This document shows, in pieces, positions 34,237 through 44,100 of a stretch of DNA of 64,000 bases (positions within the stretch are counted from its first letter, which is position 1; each line of letters opens with the position of its first letter). The notes beneath the pieces were generated by a model. It saw only the letters and a program-made list of their open reading frames with translations, had not been told where the DNA came from and did not search any database. The translations under genes and the position numbers were made by a program. Source of the stretch: Hericium rajendrae. Its lineage: Eukaryota > Basidiomycota > Agaricomycetes > Russulales > Hericiaceae. Location of the stretch: the NCBI GenBank assembly GCA_033439255.1, contig CM065892.1:558001-622000 (forward strand). The letters run 5' to 3'.

Positions 34237-34470
34237 GGAAAGCACAAATCTTGAACAACAAAATGGGCCGTCATTGTTTATAAACGAGCGCAGGACGCGA
34301 TTGCGGAAGTAGCACGGTAAGACAAGCGGATGTACCAGATTGATCTTGGTTGGCGGAGGCAGACGCAGACATTTCAGATGGGTTGGGGTTTGTCACGGTA
34401 GTAACAATGAGTGTGACAAAACGGAGACATTGTTGACATAATCATCTAGGATGAAACAGACTACGCTGAG

Positions 34471-35367
34471 CTATGGAATAATGTTCGTTGTGTCGAAGTC
34501 TCCCGATAACCAAATAAAACCCTCGTCTAGTCCATACTCGCTCTCTCCAAGAATCTGGTTGTTCCACCGTATCCTAAGGGAGGAAGTGTCTGTGAATTGG
34601 CGTCTCTGAGGGATGCGGTAGCCATCGCGCGTGATATCGACGACAGGATGTGGGTTTTGGTTGATCTGTGGTGCTGTGATGTTGAAAGATCGATTTAGAT
34701 ACTTGTGCCAGACCGCATGGTTGCGCCTATGTGCATGAGGTGTGTCGGTAGTCGTAAAAACCTTGTCGAAGAGAATGCCGGCACCGCGCAAGGTCCATCG
34801 CGGGAAAGCGCAAACAAGGTCGTGGGCGGTCATGTAATTGCAGAGAAGGGAAGACCAGGTGCGAGGTACGCAGCGTATGCCTGTATATGCCTGTTTGACG
34901 AGCATGATATTGATGTAGAGAGGTTTTCCTTGCTTTTCGACGCGATAAACGCGTAGGCGATGAATAGCGTGGTTATGAAGGGCGTCGGTCTGCATTCCAG
35001 ATGCGAGCCTATCAAATGTGTAGTCGTCTTCGATCGTGATCAAGTTGTGAAGTGCTTCGAGTGCTGTCGCAGAGCTACAGATAAAGTCTAGATTGTCGGT
35101 GTCCCAGGTTCGAAAAGGGTCAAGGAGTACGCCTAAGACGAAAGATCCAACGAGGACAATGTCTAGTGTGGACATGATGATCTGCAGATGGTTCAGAGGT
35201 GCAATGAAGGCGGACAAGTCTTTCTCGATCGCACGGCGTGTCGCTGTGGAAGTTATGGTCCGCAGGTGGGTGGACGTCCCGGACAGAGCGGTGATGGAAC
35301 CTAGATCGCTGTAGCGTATGATGCGGAGCCAGATTTCGAGAGAAAATGTTGTGGTAGACAGGACCAT
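34471..35367 (-). CDS. F-box-like protein of a fungal-specific family (member 2)
   Basis: Single exon, 298 residues from the ATG at 35367 (an upstream in-frame ATG at 35427 would add 20 residues). FSLEIWLRIIRYSDLGSITA and STHLRTI fit an F-box start. IVLVGSFVLGVLL and TDNLDFICSS occupy the same place as the G-S and D-L-D elements of the neighbour at 32451-33368. The middle has LYINIMLVKQAYTG and LVCAFPRWTLRGAG, and the end FIWLSGDFDTTNIIP. Function unknown; a substrate-receptor role is only inferred from the F-box pattern. Confidence 0.6.
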   Translation of the reverse strand: MVLSTTTFSLEIWLRIIRYSDLGSITALSGTSTHLRTITSTATRRAIEKDLSAFIAPLNHLQIIMSTLDIVLVGSFVLGVLLDPFRTWDTDNLDFICSSATALEALHNLITIEDDYTFDRLASGMQTDALHNHAIHRLRVYRVEKQGKPLYINIMLVKQAYTGIRCVPRTWSSLLCNYMTAHDLVCAFPRWTLRGAGILFDKVFTTTDTPHAHRRNHAVWHKYLNRSFNITAPQINQNPHPVVDITRDGYRIPQRRQFTDTSSLRIRWNNQILGESEYGLDEGFIWLSGDFDTTNIIP

Positions 35368-35470
35368 GATTGCAAGAAGTAGTCGATAGAGAACAAAATG
35401 TGAATTGAACCGCCAGTTCACGGTCATACGTCGTGTTGAACACTACAGATACAACTACAAACATAAGTCA

Positions 35471-36077
35471 CTAGTCTGGGCCATCTGCAAGAAGGCGACA
35501 GAGGGTGCGCATGCCAAATACATGCTCCACGCCATTGCCACTCATCAAATACCACCAAAGGGTACGCGCGAATTCTTCGTCGCTGATCGTGTCATCAATG
35601 TCCCAATACCCTGCCTCCGGTCCATTCTTCATAACGAGTACAGGCCCTCGAATGGGTTCTTCGCCTGCCTTGAGCGCGATGGATGCGACGCTGTTGATGG
35701 GCAGGTCTTGACACTGATCCTGAGGAGCAGCGTAAAGTGTGTAGTACCAATCGAATTGGGTGGGGTCGCGATCGTAGATGTTAGCGACAATGATGCCTTC
35801 GTCACAGCGGAGTAAATCGCGGAAGTCCTGCTGGGTGACCCGTCCATCATTTGTGACATTGACCATACAATTGTCAACGTGAGGACGAAGGTCATCGAGC
35901 GAAGACAGCGGCGCGACATAATTGATATCGGGGTGGATGAAAATCCCATTCCATAACGACTGGCGAACGTTGTCGATAGGGTTGCGAAACTAAAGACAAA
36001 GGTAGTATCAGCTAAATCGTGATTAAGAAGGAGAGACGAACGGGAGGCATATTCCAGAATGTGCCGTAGTCTGTCAT
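35471..36077 (-). CDS. Unrecognised 184-residue protein of an Agaricomycete family
   Basis: Two exons, 36077-36042 and 35989-35471, joined by a 52-base intron (GTTCGT donor, CTGATAC branch-like site, TTTAG acceptor), give 184 residues. After a 12-residue start comes RNPIDNVRQSLWNGIFIHPD, followed by NCMVNVTNDGRVTQQDFRDL, GPVLVMKNGPEAGYWDIDDT and LWWYLMSGNGVEHVFG. I recall similar short proteins (N-P-I-D..R..LW..IF.HPDI) as hypothetical proteins in mushroom genomes, but know no function. It is one of a run of minus-strand island genes. Confidence 0.6.
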
Positions 36078-36252
36078 ATTTCTTTGCCTTAGGGATGGGG
36101 AAGAAACGGGGCGAGAGGTTTTGCTTGAACACTGCCGGATGTCATACATTATAAGGCATCAGAAGGCGGAAGCATCGCAGTTTTCTCAAGACCGAGAACC
36201 AATCATATTAGGACCAAATGCTGACTAAAAACGTGGAGGCAGCGAGAAAATA

Positions 36253-36318
36253 ATAGGCAAGACCGCTGTGCGAAAAACATAGGCAAGACCGCAGTGCGAA
36301 AAACATAGGCAAGACCGT
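36253..36318 (+). repeat. 26-base tandem repeat containing GGCAAGACCG
   Basis: Units ATAGGCAAGACCGCTGTGCGAAAAAC start at 36253 and 36279 and a third, partial one at 36305. The same core word recurs elsewhere in the island. Confidence 0.85.
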
Positions 36319-36461
36319 CGAGAAAGTCAGTGGGAAGACTGACAGTGAAAATATGCAAGACCTAAATCGGAGGCGATAATCAAGCCGTATATCATGCAGA
36401 CACGAGAACGAAGATAACGTGGAATAGACAGAGGTGTTGAGCGTTCCGGGCTATTTGTCGT

Positions 36462-37675
36462 TTAGATGTTGACGTCGGGGCCGTCTTCGGTTACAACGGG
36501 TTCTGCACCGACAGAGGGCGATTGTGCCAGAAGAGAGATGCATTGCAAATTGAAGGCCGCCTGCCAGGTTGTCTTGTCGTTTTTCGGTCGATACCGGGAA
36601 ACCGTGGCTTCGACAAGTACAGTATCGTCGAAATGGATGGCAGCAGCACTGATGCATCTCATCCTTGATTTCGGTAAGTATGAAGCTGTGGCATCGTAGA
36701 CGTTTGTGAATTCTTTAACCTGTAGTGATGGGTAAGCATGTGGTACTGTATACGGTATTAAATGCCTACCACATTCCATGGCGTACCGCGCTCTGCAGTT
36801 GTCTGCCATCGAGAGGCTTTGATGGAATCGCCTGCGATAGCTGGAGATGCTAGCGGACATAAGATTGATTTTTTTCTTTTCGCACATAGAGTCGATATGA
36901 CTTACTTGTCTGAGAGGAGAATCTCATGAGGATATGTCGCGCGGCGTCAAAGGCTGCTTTACTCGCAGGAACGACGGACACCGTCACGCGTTCAAGGGGT
37001 TGTCCGCCTGCACTGAAGAAGAACCGAGTCTTCACAGTGCCAGGGATCCAAAACACAACGGGCTTCCGCGTCCCACGCCGGCATAGGTTTTTCTCCTCAG
37101 ATGTATGGGACGATGCCCATTCGATGTCAGCCGGTAAATTTAATACAGAGTAGGTCAGGCCATCGGTCGTCTTCCAGGAGAGGAAGCGGCTGAGACGTCT
37201 ATATAACCGGCGTAAATTAAAGGTACCAAGATGCAAAAAAGGTGTAGCTGACTGTAGTACGTCCGTGTCCTGATAATCCAAGGACAATATGAGGTGGTCA
37301 TCTACTTGGACCGTTGTCACGTTCTTCCCATCGGTGAATTCAGGGACAGTCGATTTTCCTCCTGCGAGTTGAATATTAGCATCTTCATTGGTGAGGACGT
37401 CGGTTCGATCAAGAGTAGAGGAGCGAGGTTGAGTGCTTTTTTGACATGAATCAGAAATAAAATCATTTTCAATATTCCAGTGAAACTTACGGTTGCGTAG
37501 ATGTGCCGGACTGCGCTGTCGACCCTGAGGCAGATTGTTCGACGTGAGCTTCTTCAGCCGCCGTGGTTGTAGGGGAAGTTTTAGTTGACTTCGTTTTCGG
37601 AGATGTTTCGACGGCAGTCGCCACGTCATCAGTGTGGACGATATCGGACAGTTTGTGTTTTTCAGAACGACCCAT
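36462..37675 (-). CDS. Unrecognised 344-residue protein
   Basis: Four exons keep frame: 37675-37491, 37435-36906, 36831-36770 and 36719-36462, giving 344 residues. The first 60 residues are Ser/Thr/Lys-rich. The rest alternates beta-like segments: VTTVQVDDHLILSLDYQD, FLHLGTFNLRRLYRRLSRF, KPVVFWIPGTVKTRFFFSAG, PLERVTVSVVPASK, then DDTVLVEATVSRYRP and FNLQCISLLA near the end. The last block is similar in pattern to DLVDVHFNIDVV..VIQLV in the divergent gene at 38803-39805. No domain is recognised; an OB-like or other small beta fold is a guess. An upstream ATG at 37900 in the same frame exists, but the shorter start was preferred. Confidence 0.6.
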
Positions 37676-38802
37676 GGTTTGTGAGTGAGAATGAACGGAA
37701 GAAAGACAATTACAACGCGAGGTTACTGACCTGTAACTACCCGAGTATGCAAAGGAGACTCTTGGACAAGTTCCGGGCACAGACGATATAGGGTCAAAAA
37801 CGAGTAATTCAACTTTGGAGTCGATCGTCCCCAGACTTGTGGCGCATCTTAGAACAGATTTGAGCTCCGCGGCGTCGACTGTTACTGCGGAACGGACCAT
37901 TTTGGTTGCAGTAAGAACAAGGAAATGAGCGAAGAGAGTGAAGTGTCGCTTAAGAGATACATGTCGTTGTCCGTAGAATGAAAGCGGGCTGAGCAGTAGC
38001 ATTAACGCCTATGGTACAGCAGTGTACGTCAGCACGTGTCGGTGACACGTGGGAATGTTCATGGTTCTGCTTGTTGAGCGCTATTGGTGACTTACGCCGG
38101 TCTATCGCAATGTCTTCATCCCTTCCGACGATGTGCTCCTTACATCTGGCTGGTTGCTATTGAAATCAGAGGGGCGTTAGGTTACGTCAGTGGTCAGTCG
38201 ACAACGGTACCGACAGTTTAAATGCTAACTCTTTGCAGGTGACAATGCTGCATATCTGCTGAGGATGCGGTGTAGAGATGTTCACGTCCATCAATCCAAC
38301 GTCTTTGAAATATGCTTAGATCTGAACATGCCCTGCGAGAAGATCGCGATGCATAGTTTCCTTTATTTGTGTCGTGGTTCGAGTGCGTGAAGCAGAAACG
38401 AGCAGGACAACTGTCGTTCGACCTTTTTCTATGTTGCGGAGTAACATGAAATTGCGGTAAGATTCTAGATCTTGTTCCACTCCTTGCGCTCCTAACAAAT
38501 TGTATTTGGTGGAGTCTACGCAGTTTGAATTAAATCGCCCCTACGCGTCAATGCGAAGAAATAAGTAGTGGTGGTTCGCGAAGAAGTCTGGGTCCATCCG
38601 CGTACTCTTGATTTCTGCCGTGTTATTTGACAGTCAGATTTTACCGGGATGTCTTTCGCATTGAGTGAGCAATATTTTGTCTTTTTTTTAAATTTCGCAT
38701 CGTATAGCTTATGACTCTTTAGTTTTGGACGGGACGCAATTGGCACGCGACAAGTGGCCGAATCAAGCGGCGCTTATCCCTGCTGATGGTAGTATGCAAA
38801 GT
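37676..38802. other. Intergenic region between divergent island genes
   Basis: About 1.1 kb between the starts of two divergent genes. An open frame continues upstream of the minus-strand gene to 38002 but reads like leader sequence. No repeat, RNA gene or transposon end is seen. It may act as a shared promoter. Confidence 0.4.
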
Positions 38803-39805
38803 ATGAGCAACCGCCGCATAATTCCCCCGACGTATGATGCTATATGTCATTGGGCTACTGTGCTGCACTTGCCTCAGTCCGTTGACCGCACCCGCGACAA
38901 TGTCCTTGTCTATCGTTTCCGCGAGGATGGAGTCTTGTGCGGACCGCACGATCTATTCCAACTGAACGGGCGCTTCCAAGGTTTGCTACACGAGTACAAC
39001 TTCACCCAGCTCGGCAACTGGGATGGGTATTATCTTTCATTTTTATTTTATAAATATTTGTCTCATTAATTGGTCAGGACGGAGAAAAATGCAGTCAAGG
39101 CCACCCAGTTCGTTATCATCCAGGGGACTGGTTTTGAAGAGGCGTTTTATCCTCAGGAAGTCGCGCTCAATAACATTCATCGCCTTGCGGCTAGGGAGGC
39201 CCGTGCCGGTGATGAGAATCGCGTGGAAACGCCCGGGAGGATTACCTTTGAGCGCCGAGTCTTCACTAAGGTTCGTATCCTGTTTCATCGGGTTTGCGCT
39301 TATGACCTGATACGCGAACATGTTTTTTAGGTACGGGGGAGACAGGCCATGCCGCCGTCAGTCCTGACGCCAGAAGATGATCCGTTTCAAGTCGCCGCAC
39401 AGATCTCTAACAACTGGCGCGTCGTGAAGAAGATTGAGTTCGGTAAACGTCTTCCATCAGGAGCCTTGGTTGCGACGCAGCCTTCTGTCTTGTCACAGGG
39501 CGATCTTGTTGATGTGCATTTCAATATCGATGTCGTATGCCTTCGCCAAGCTGGTCATCCCACCAGGCTCTGTTTGAAGCTTGCTTTCACGCATGTTATT
39601 CAACTGGTGCCCGCGATATCAGTTCCTTCCGTGAGTCAAATTGTCGTTGCCACTGTGAGTTTGGGTCTGATGCAAGCATTGTTAGATTATGGCTATGCCG
39701 CACATGACACCGGCTCCGACTCAGCCTCAGATTCAGCACACTGAATCGGACTTCGTGTTAGTTGACGAGGGTGAGTTGGCTAATAACCAGGATGAGGAAA
39801 TGTAG
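38803..39805 (+). CDS. Unrecognised 278-residue protein of an Agaricomycete family
   Basis: Four exons in frame: 38803-39026, 39078-39270, 39331-39630 and 39686-39805. The protein starts MSNRRIIPPTYDAICHWATV and contains LGNWDGTEKNAVKATQFVII, QGTGFEEAFYPQEVALNNI, RITFERRVFTKVRG, DDPFQVAAQISNNWRVVKKI, EFGKRLPSGALVATQPSVL and GDLVDVHFNIDVV; it ends in an acidic tail (DFVLVDEGELANNQDEEM). I recall homologous hypothetical proteins being frequent and multi-copy in mushroom genomes, without known function. It is the only plus-strand gene of the island, divergent from 36462-37675. The third intron (GTGAGT...TTAG) replaces an alternative read-through that would end at 39744. Confidence 0.65.
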
Positions 39806-40090
39806 GTCGAAGATAGGAAAACGCATCTGGCGGAGGAATTGATTTTGGTCTTGCTATTTCTTCTGATGTAAAAGCTTCAGTTTCTAACCGGTCTTGCTAT
39901 TCGGCACTGTCTATACGTAGTCGTGCCGTACGTCTCGTAAAAATTGTAATGATAGGTCTTGCATATTTTAAAATGAGTCTTGAATTTCTTTGTGATCTCT
40001 ATTAAACATAAAAAGTTCGACGTAGTGTGGACGAGTCGGTAATCATGAAGTAGTGTGGAGGTAGCGGGAAAGTTCAGGGACATGCGAAGG

Positions 40091-41023
40091 TTAATTCGCT
40101 GAAGAAGATCTAGTACAAGCAAATGGACAATATGATCCTCCCATCCGCCAATATGCCGCAGGGTAAGCCGGTAGTTGAGTCTGCGCGTCAAGCATAGGAA
40201 ACTTCCAGGACCCGGAATCTAGAAAGGAGCGGCGGCAAAACGGGCACTGAGGATTGCAACCCTCAACCTCTCTCCTAGCGCGCTGGTAGTTGGGACTGTA
40301 TGGATTCGAAGCCAGCGTAGTAAGGTCGTATCCGCGAACGAGATAACGACGCCAATGACCTTGCGCTTTGTTCCGATGATTGCGTAGGGAAGGCAGAGAG
40401 ACGACGGCCTCACGTCGGAAGGTAAAAGAGGGATAGGTGCAAACGAGGGTCGTCGGGGATAGATAATTCATTTCGAGTGTAGTCGGACGGTCTGTGAGCG
40501 GGTCCAACGCAGACCTGCCGATGCTTTGAACGAGTACTATGTACAACTCGCGCGCAGGATTCTTCAGGATGATCTTCTCGCTGAGTCTGCGAGAAAACCC
40601 TTGTGAGCTGCCGGTGCTATCACAAAGAACGCCGTCGATGATCCCGTCGTCTTGCTCACTTCGAGTCTGCTGCTGATAGCCTTCTTCGTCGCGAAGATAT
40701 TTCAAGAGGACGTCTAGAGGTTTTCGACCGAGTGGACAGAGGATCTCCATCGGGCAGGGTTCCTTGGATTCTACACAAGCTAAAAGGTCCACTAGAAAAG
40801 GTCCAGAAACCACAGAATCCGTCTGCTGCAGGACAGTGAAAAGTCGATCTTGCTGTCCTACATAGCGATGCAACGCCAGCGAGATAAGAAGGCGTATGTG
40901 GGCCTGGATGATGTTCTGTAAGTAATGGCTGGTGCGGGCTAGCATGTGCATATCGTAGAAGTTTAGGCAAGACAGGATGTTAGTCCACGTCTCTGTTGGC
41001 CACGTCGGAAGTAGTTTGGACAT
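40091..41023 (-). CDS. F-box-like protein of a fungal-specific family (member 3)
   Basis: Single exon, 310 residues. LPTWPTETWTNILSCLNFYD and MLARTSHYLQNI give the best F-box match of the three members. The SVVSGPFLVDLLACV and PMEILCPL segments sit where members 1 and 2 have G-S and D-L-D, but here the acidic pair is missing. The middle carries ELYIVLVQSIGRSALDPLT and LVCTYPSFTFRREA, the end CPFCRRSFLDSGSW. It begins 137 bases downstream of the Helitron Rep/helicase stop codon, on the same strand. Confidence 0.6.
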   Translation of the reverse strand: MSKLLPTWPTETWTNILSCLNFYDMHMLARTSHYLQNIIQAHIRLLISLALHRYVGQQDRLFTVLQQTDSVVSGPFLVDLLACVESKEPCPMEILCPLGRKPLDVLLKYLRDEEGYQQQTRSEQDDGIIDGVLCDSTGSSQGFSRRLSEKIILKNPARELYIVLVQSIGRSALDPLTDRPTTLEMNYLSPTTLVCTYPSFTFRREAVVSLPSLRNHRNKAQGHWRRYLVRGYDLTTLASNPYSPNYQRARREVEGCNPQCPFCRRSFLDSGSWKFPMLDAQTQLPAYPAAYWRMGGSYCPFACTRSSSAN

Positions 41024-41159
41024 GATAGGATTATTGGGCTGGATGCGCTCAGGAAAAGGAAGAAAGACAAGAAAGCCGACAATAGTAGTCGGGGCTGACA
41101 GTCAGTTTCAACTTCCAGCGGGCACAGTTGGGGATAGGCACGTGACATGAGGACGGCGC

Positions 41160-44100
41160 TTAAAACAACGTGGGCGAGGCCACACGATGCTGGTGTTGAG
41201 ACTCGTCAAAGGTCAACCTTGTGTTTTCACTCAAACGTTCTATTCGCGCAAACTCCTCTCGTAGATCATGAGACAACGGCCTAGCTATTCTCTGCGACGG
41301 AAACCATCGAAGAATAGCAAGACCTTTTAAGGTCGTTACTCGTGAAAGCATAACATACAATCCTTGTAATCCGTTAGCGCTCGACAGGTCAGCGATAACA
41401 TATTCTAACGATCGCCCTTGACTTTTATAATCCGTGTAGGCATAAGCAGGAAGTATAGGGAGTTGCTCACGGCTAATGCCAAATGACTCGCCTCCATAGT
41501 TATAGCGGAAGTAGCGGCCTATGGGGAAGATTGGCACAATGTCAGGCCGAAGACCTTCACAACGTATGCCACATCCCGCGACGTGAATAAAAGCACAGGT
41601 AGCGTGTTTCTGGCCATCACTGTCTATCTCATACTCAACGTGATGAAGAATGCCTTCGCGGCCATTGACAATACCATGGGACATGTCCGTGGTTTCATTT
41701 ACCATGACCTTCATGCCTTGGAACATTGGGAGCGTTCCTAGGGCGTCATCAGTAAATGTCGACGGAATCCTACGTGCTTTAGCGGCGGCTTCTCCGGTGA
41801 GTAAAACAGTTCTGTTATTGTGGCGATCTTTGCTTACAAAGTAAGCAACTGGTTCCCCAGCCTCCGCCGCTTTGCTTTCAATAATTGATTCGTTGATTTT
41901 ATCACGCAAAGCTTTATCGCCTACCAAGATTGGACAGTTTGCAAATTGGTCACGGGAAAATTGCACGTTATTTGTCAAAGATGTGAGCTCTCTGCGTAAC
42001 AACACCGTGTAGTCGGACGTAGCGGGTAATGTTCCTCTTTCCGTACCCTTTCCCTCGCGGATCCGTCCTACTAACTCTGCATAGAAAGGATCTTTGGCAT
42101 GTCGCCAGTTTTTCTGCAGTGACACCACCGTTCGCACTTGCCGCCATAAGTACGCACCATGCAATGCTTCTTGTCCATCTATTGTCTGACCGACAGTGCT
42201 GCCGATGTTAGTCACTAATTCATGCGAGTATAAGCTACGTTGGCGAACCGGTGGAAGTTGCCCAAAGTCGCCGGCGAATATGACGTTTATACCTCCAAAA
42301 GGAACGTCTGAAGTAGCGGGATCCCATCCCTTGGCGAGCGCGAGATGCTGCGAGATTTGCGATAATAGCGAGGCCGAAATCATTGAGACTTCGTCGATAA
42401 TAAGGTACCGCACGTCCCTCCATATTTGACTCAATTCTTCTACCGGGGGTAACTTCTTATTAACTTTTGGCAAATATGTTAGGGCATGAATAGTATAACC
42501 ATTGATGAGCACCGCGGCATTACCAGTAGGCGCACTGAGAAGTAATTCCGACCGGGAGCCGCATCGCTGGAAAAAATCAACAACAGTATTGATGACATGA
42601 CTCTTCCCCGTACCACCGACACCAGAAATATACATCAACAGCTGTTCTGAATTCCTACGTATGTAATGATTCCCTATTATCTTCACGGCCCGTTCCTGCT
42701 CATTATTTCCTGCTATGTTGTTGGATACAAGCAAAGAGTCTAATACAGAAAGTTTTTCTTCTGTACTTTCGCATGTTGAGGTAGGTGGGTAATTCGTGCT
42801 AGATGTTTCACCATTGTTCACTCGCTCAATAGAAGTCTGCGCATGTGCATGTACATCAGGTGGTACGGAAGGTGGGCGTGCAGTTGGTGCAGGTACGTTC
42901 GTCCGCGGTCGTTTATCGGCTTTCAATTTCTTCATCATTTTCCGGTGTAGGGGCATCAAGTCACTGATATCATCCACTCCATTGCTCCACTCATAATTTT
43001 TCTTTAGTATTGGTCCCAATTGACGGCCGTCTAAAACTCCTGCACGTTCAAGGCTGCGGATACTTTCAGCATTTCGGTCGTATTGGTTATGCTTGAACAG
43101 GTCAGTGTCATTGTCGTCATCTGCATCTGTCAGCTGCAGTGTAAGATCTCGCAGCGCATCATCTTGCAAGAGCGATAGCGTCAGGGCTTCCTCAGAAAAC
43201 TCTCCACGTTCGTTCTGTCCACCACGGTCGCCAATGAGTGGATCAACTTCTCCCGTTCTTCGAGCCTCGTCATACTGTTGTCGTGCGTCGCGACATTCGT
43301 TCTCCACATGAATATTATCAATAATATTTTGCAGATGACTTGGAAAATTATATTGTTCGAATGCTTCCGTCCACGTGCTCCGATCGTTTTTCAAATCCTG
43401 AACCGTTCGCCACGGCTTGAACAAAATCAACATTGCTCGGCAGTATTGTTCTTTCTCTTCAAAACTACGATCCCGACGTTTTATCGTAGGGCCTAAAATA
43501 ACAGGAACATATTTTTCGATTCCAATCCGACTGAAATGAGATTCGTACAACGGATGTTGCCTGTCGCTGTATGGAACTCTGTCTGCTGCTATTCGGCCGC
43601 GACGAGCAGGTTGACGTTCCGTTCGGACAGCCTCAAGTTCCTTTTTCAATTTATGAACCCGTGACACATGCTCCCATACTGACAACCTATCAAAGTCAGA
43701 CGTTAGTCCTCGGTATCGGTAGTCTAACAAAAGAGAACTACCGCTGACATGGCCGTCTTCAACAGTCAACGTGACGGAGGTCCCACCTGAAGAAAACGTA
43801 TTATCGTTCCCCCCATTGTTCTGTGCGACATCAGCATCAACATGTGTGTGCAAGTCGCCTAGATTGTCTACGGACAGCCCTTGATCTTCATTGCTTGACC
43901 GCTCAGACTCGGTATTTCTATATTGCCTCTTCATCCATCTATCTAAGCTCCCCCAATCCAGACAATGAAATTTATGGCTGCTATATTGATCTCCGCCACC
44001 TACAAGATAGCTCATGACTTGTGCGTGTGACATTTCTTGCCTTGCCATCATTGCGTTAACAACTTTGGTCATCAAACTGCGTGAAATAGTTTGTTGATCA

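Noticed and set aside
37676-38002. Upstream extension of the 344-residue island gene
   Set aside because: In frame, but no family-like sequence; the start at 37675 gives a typical N-terminus.
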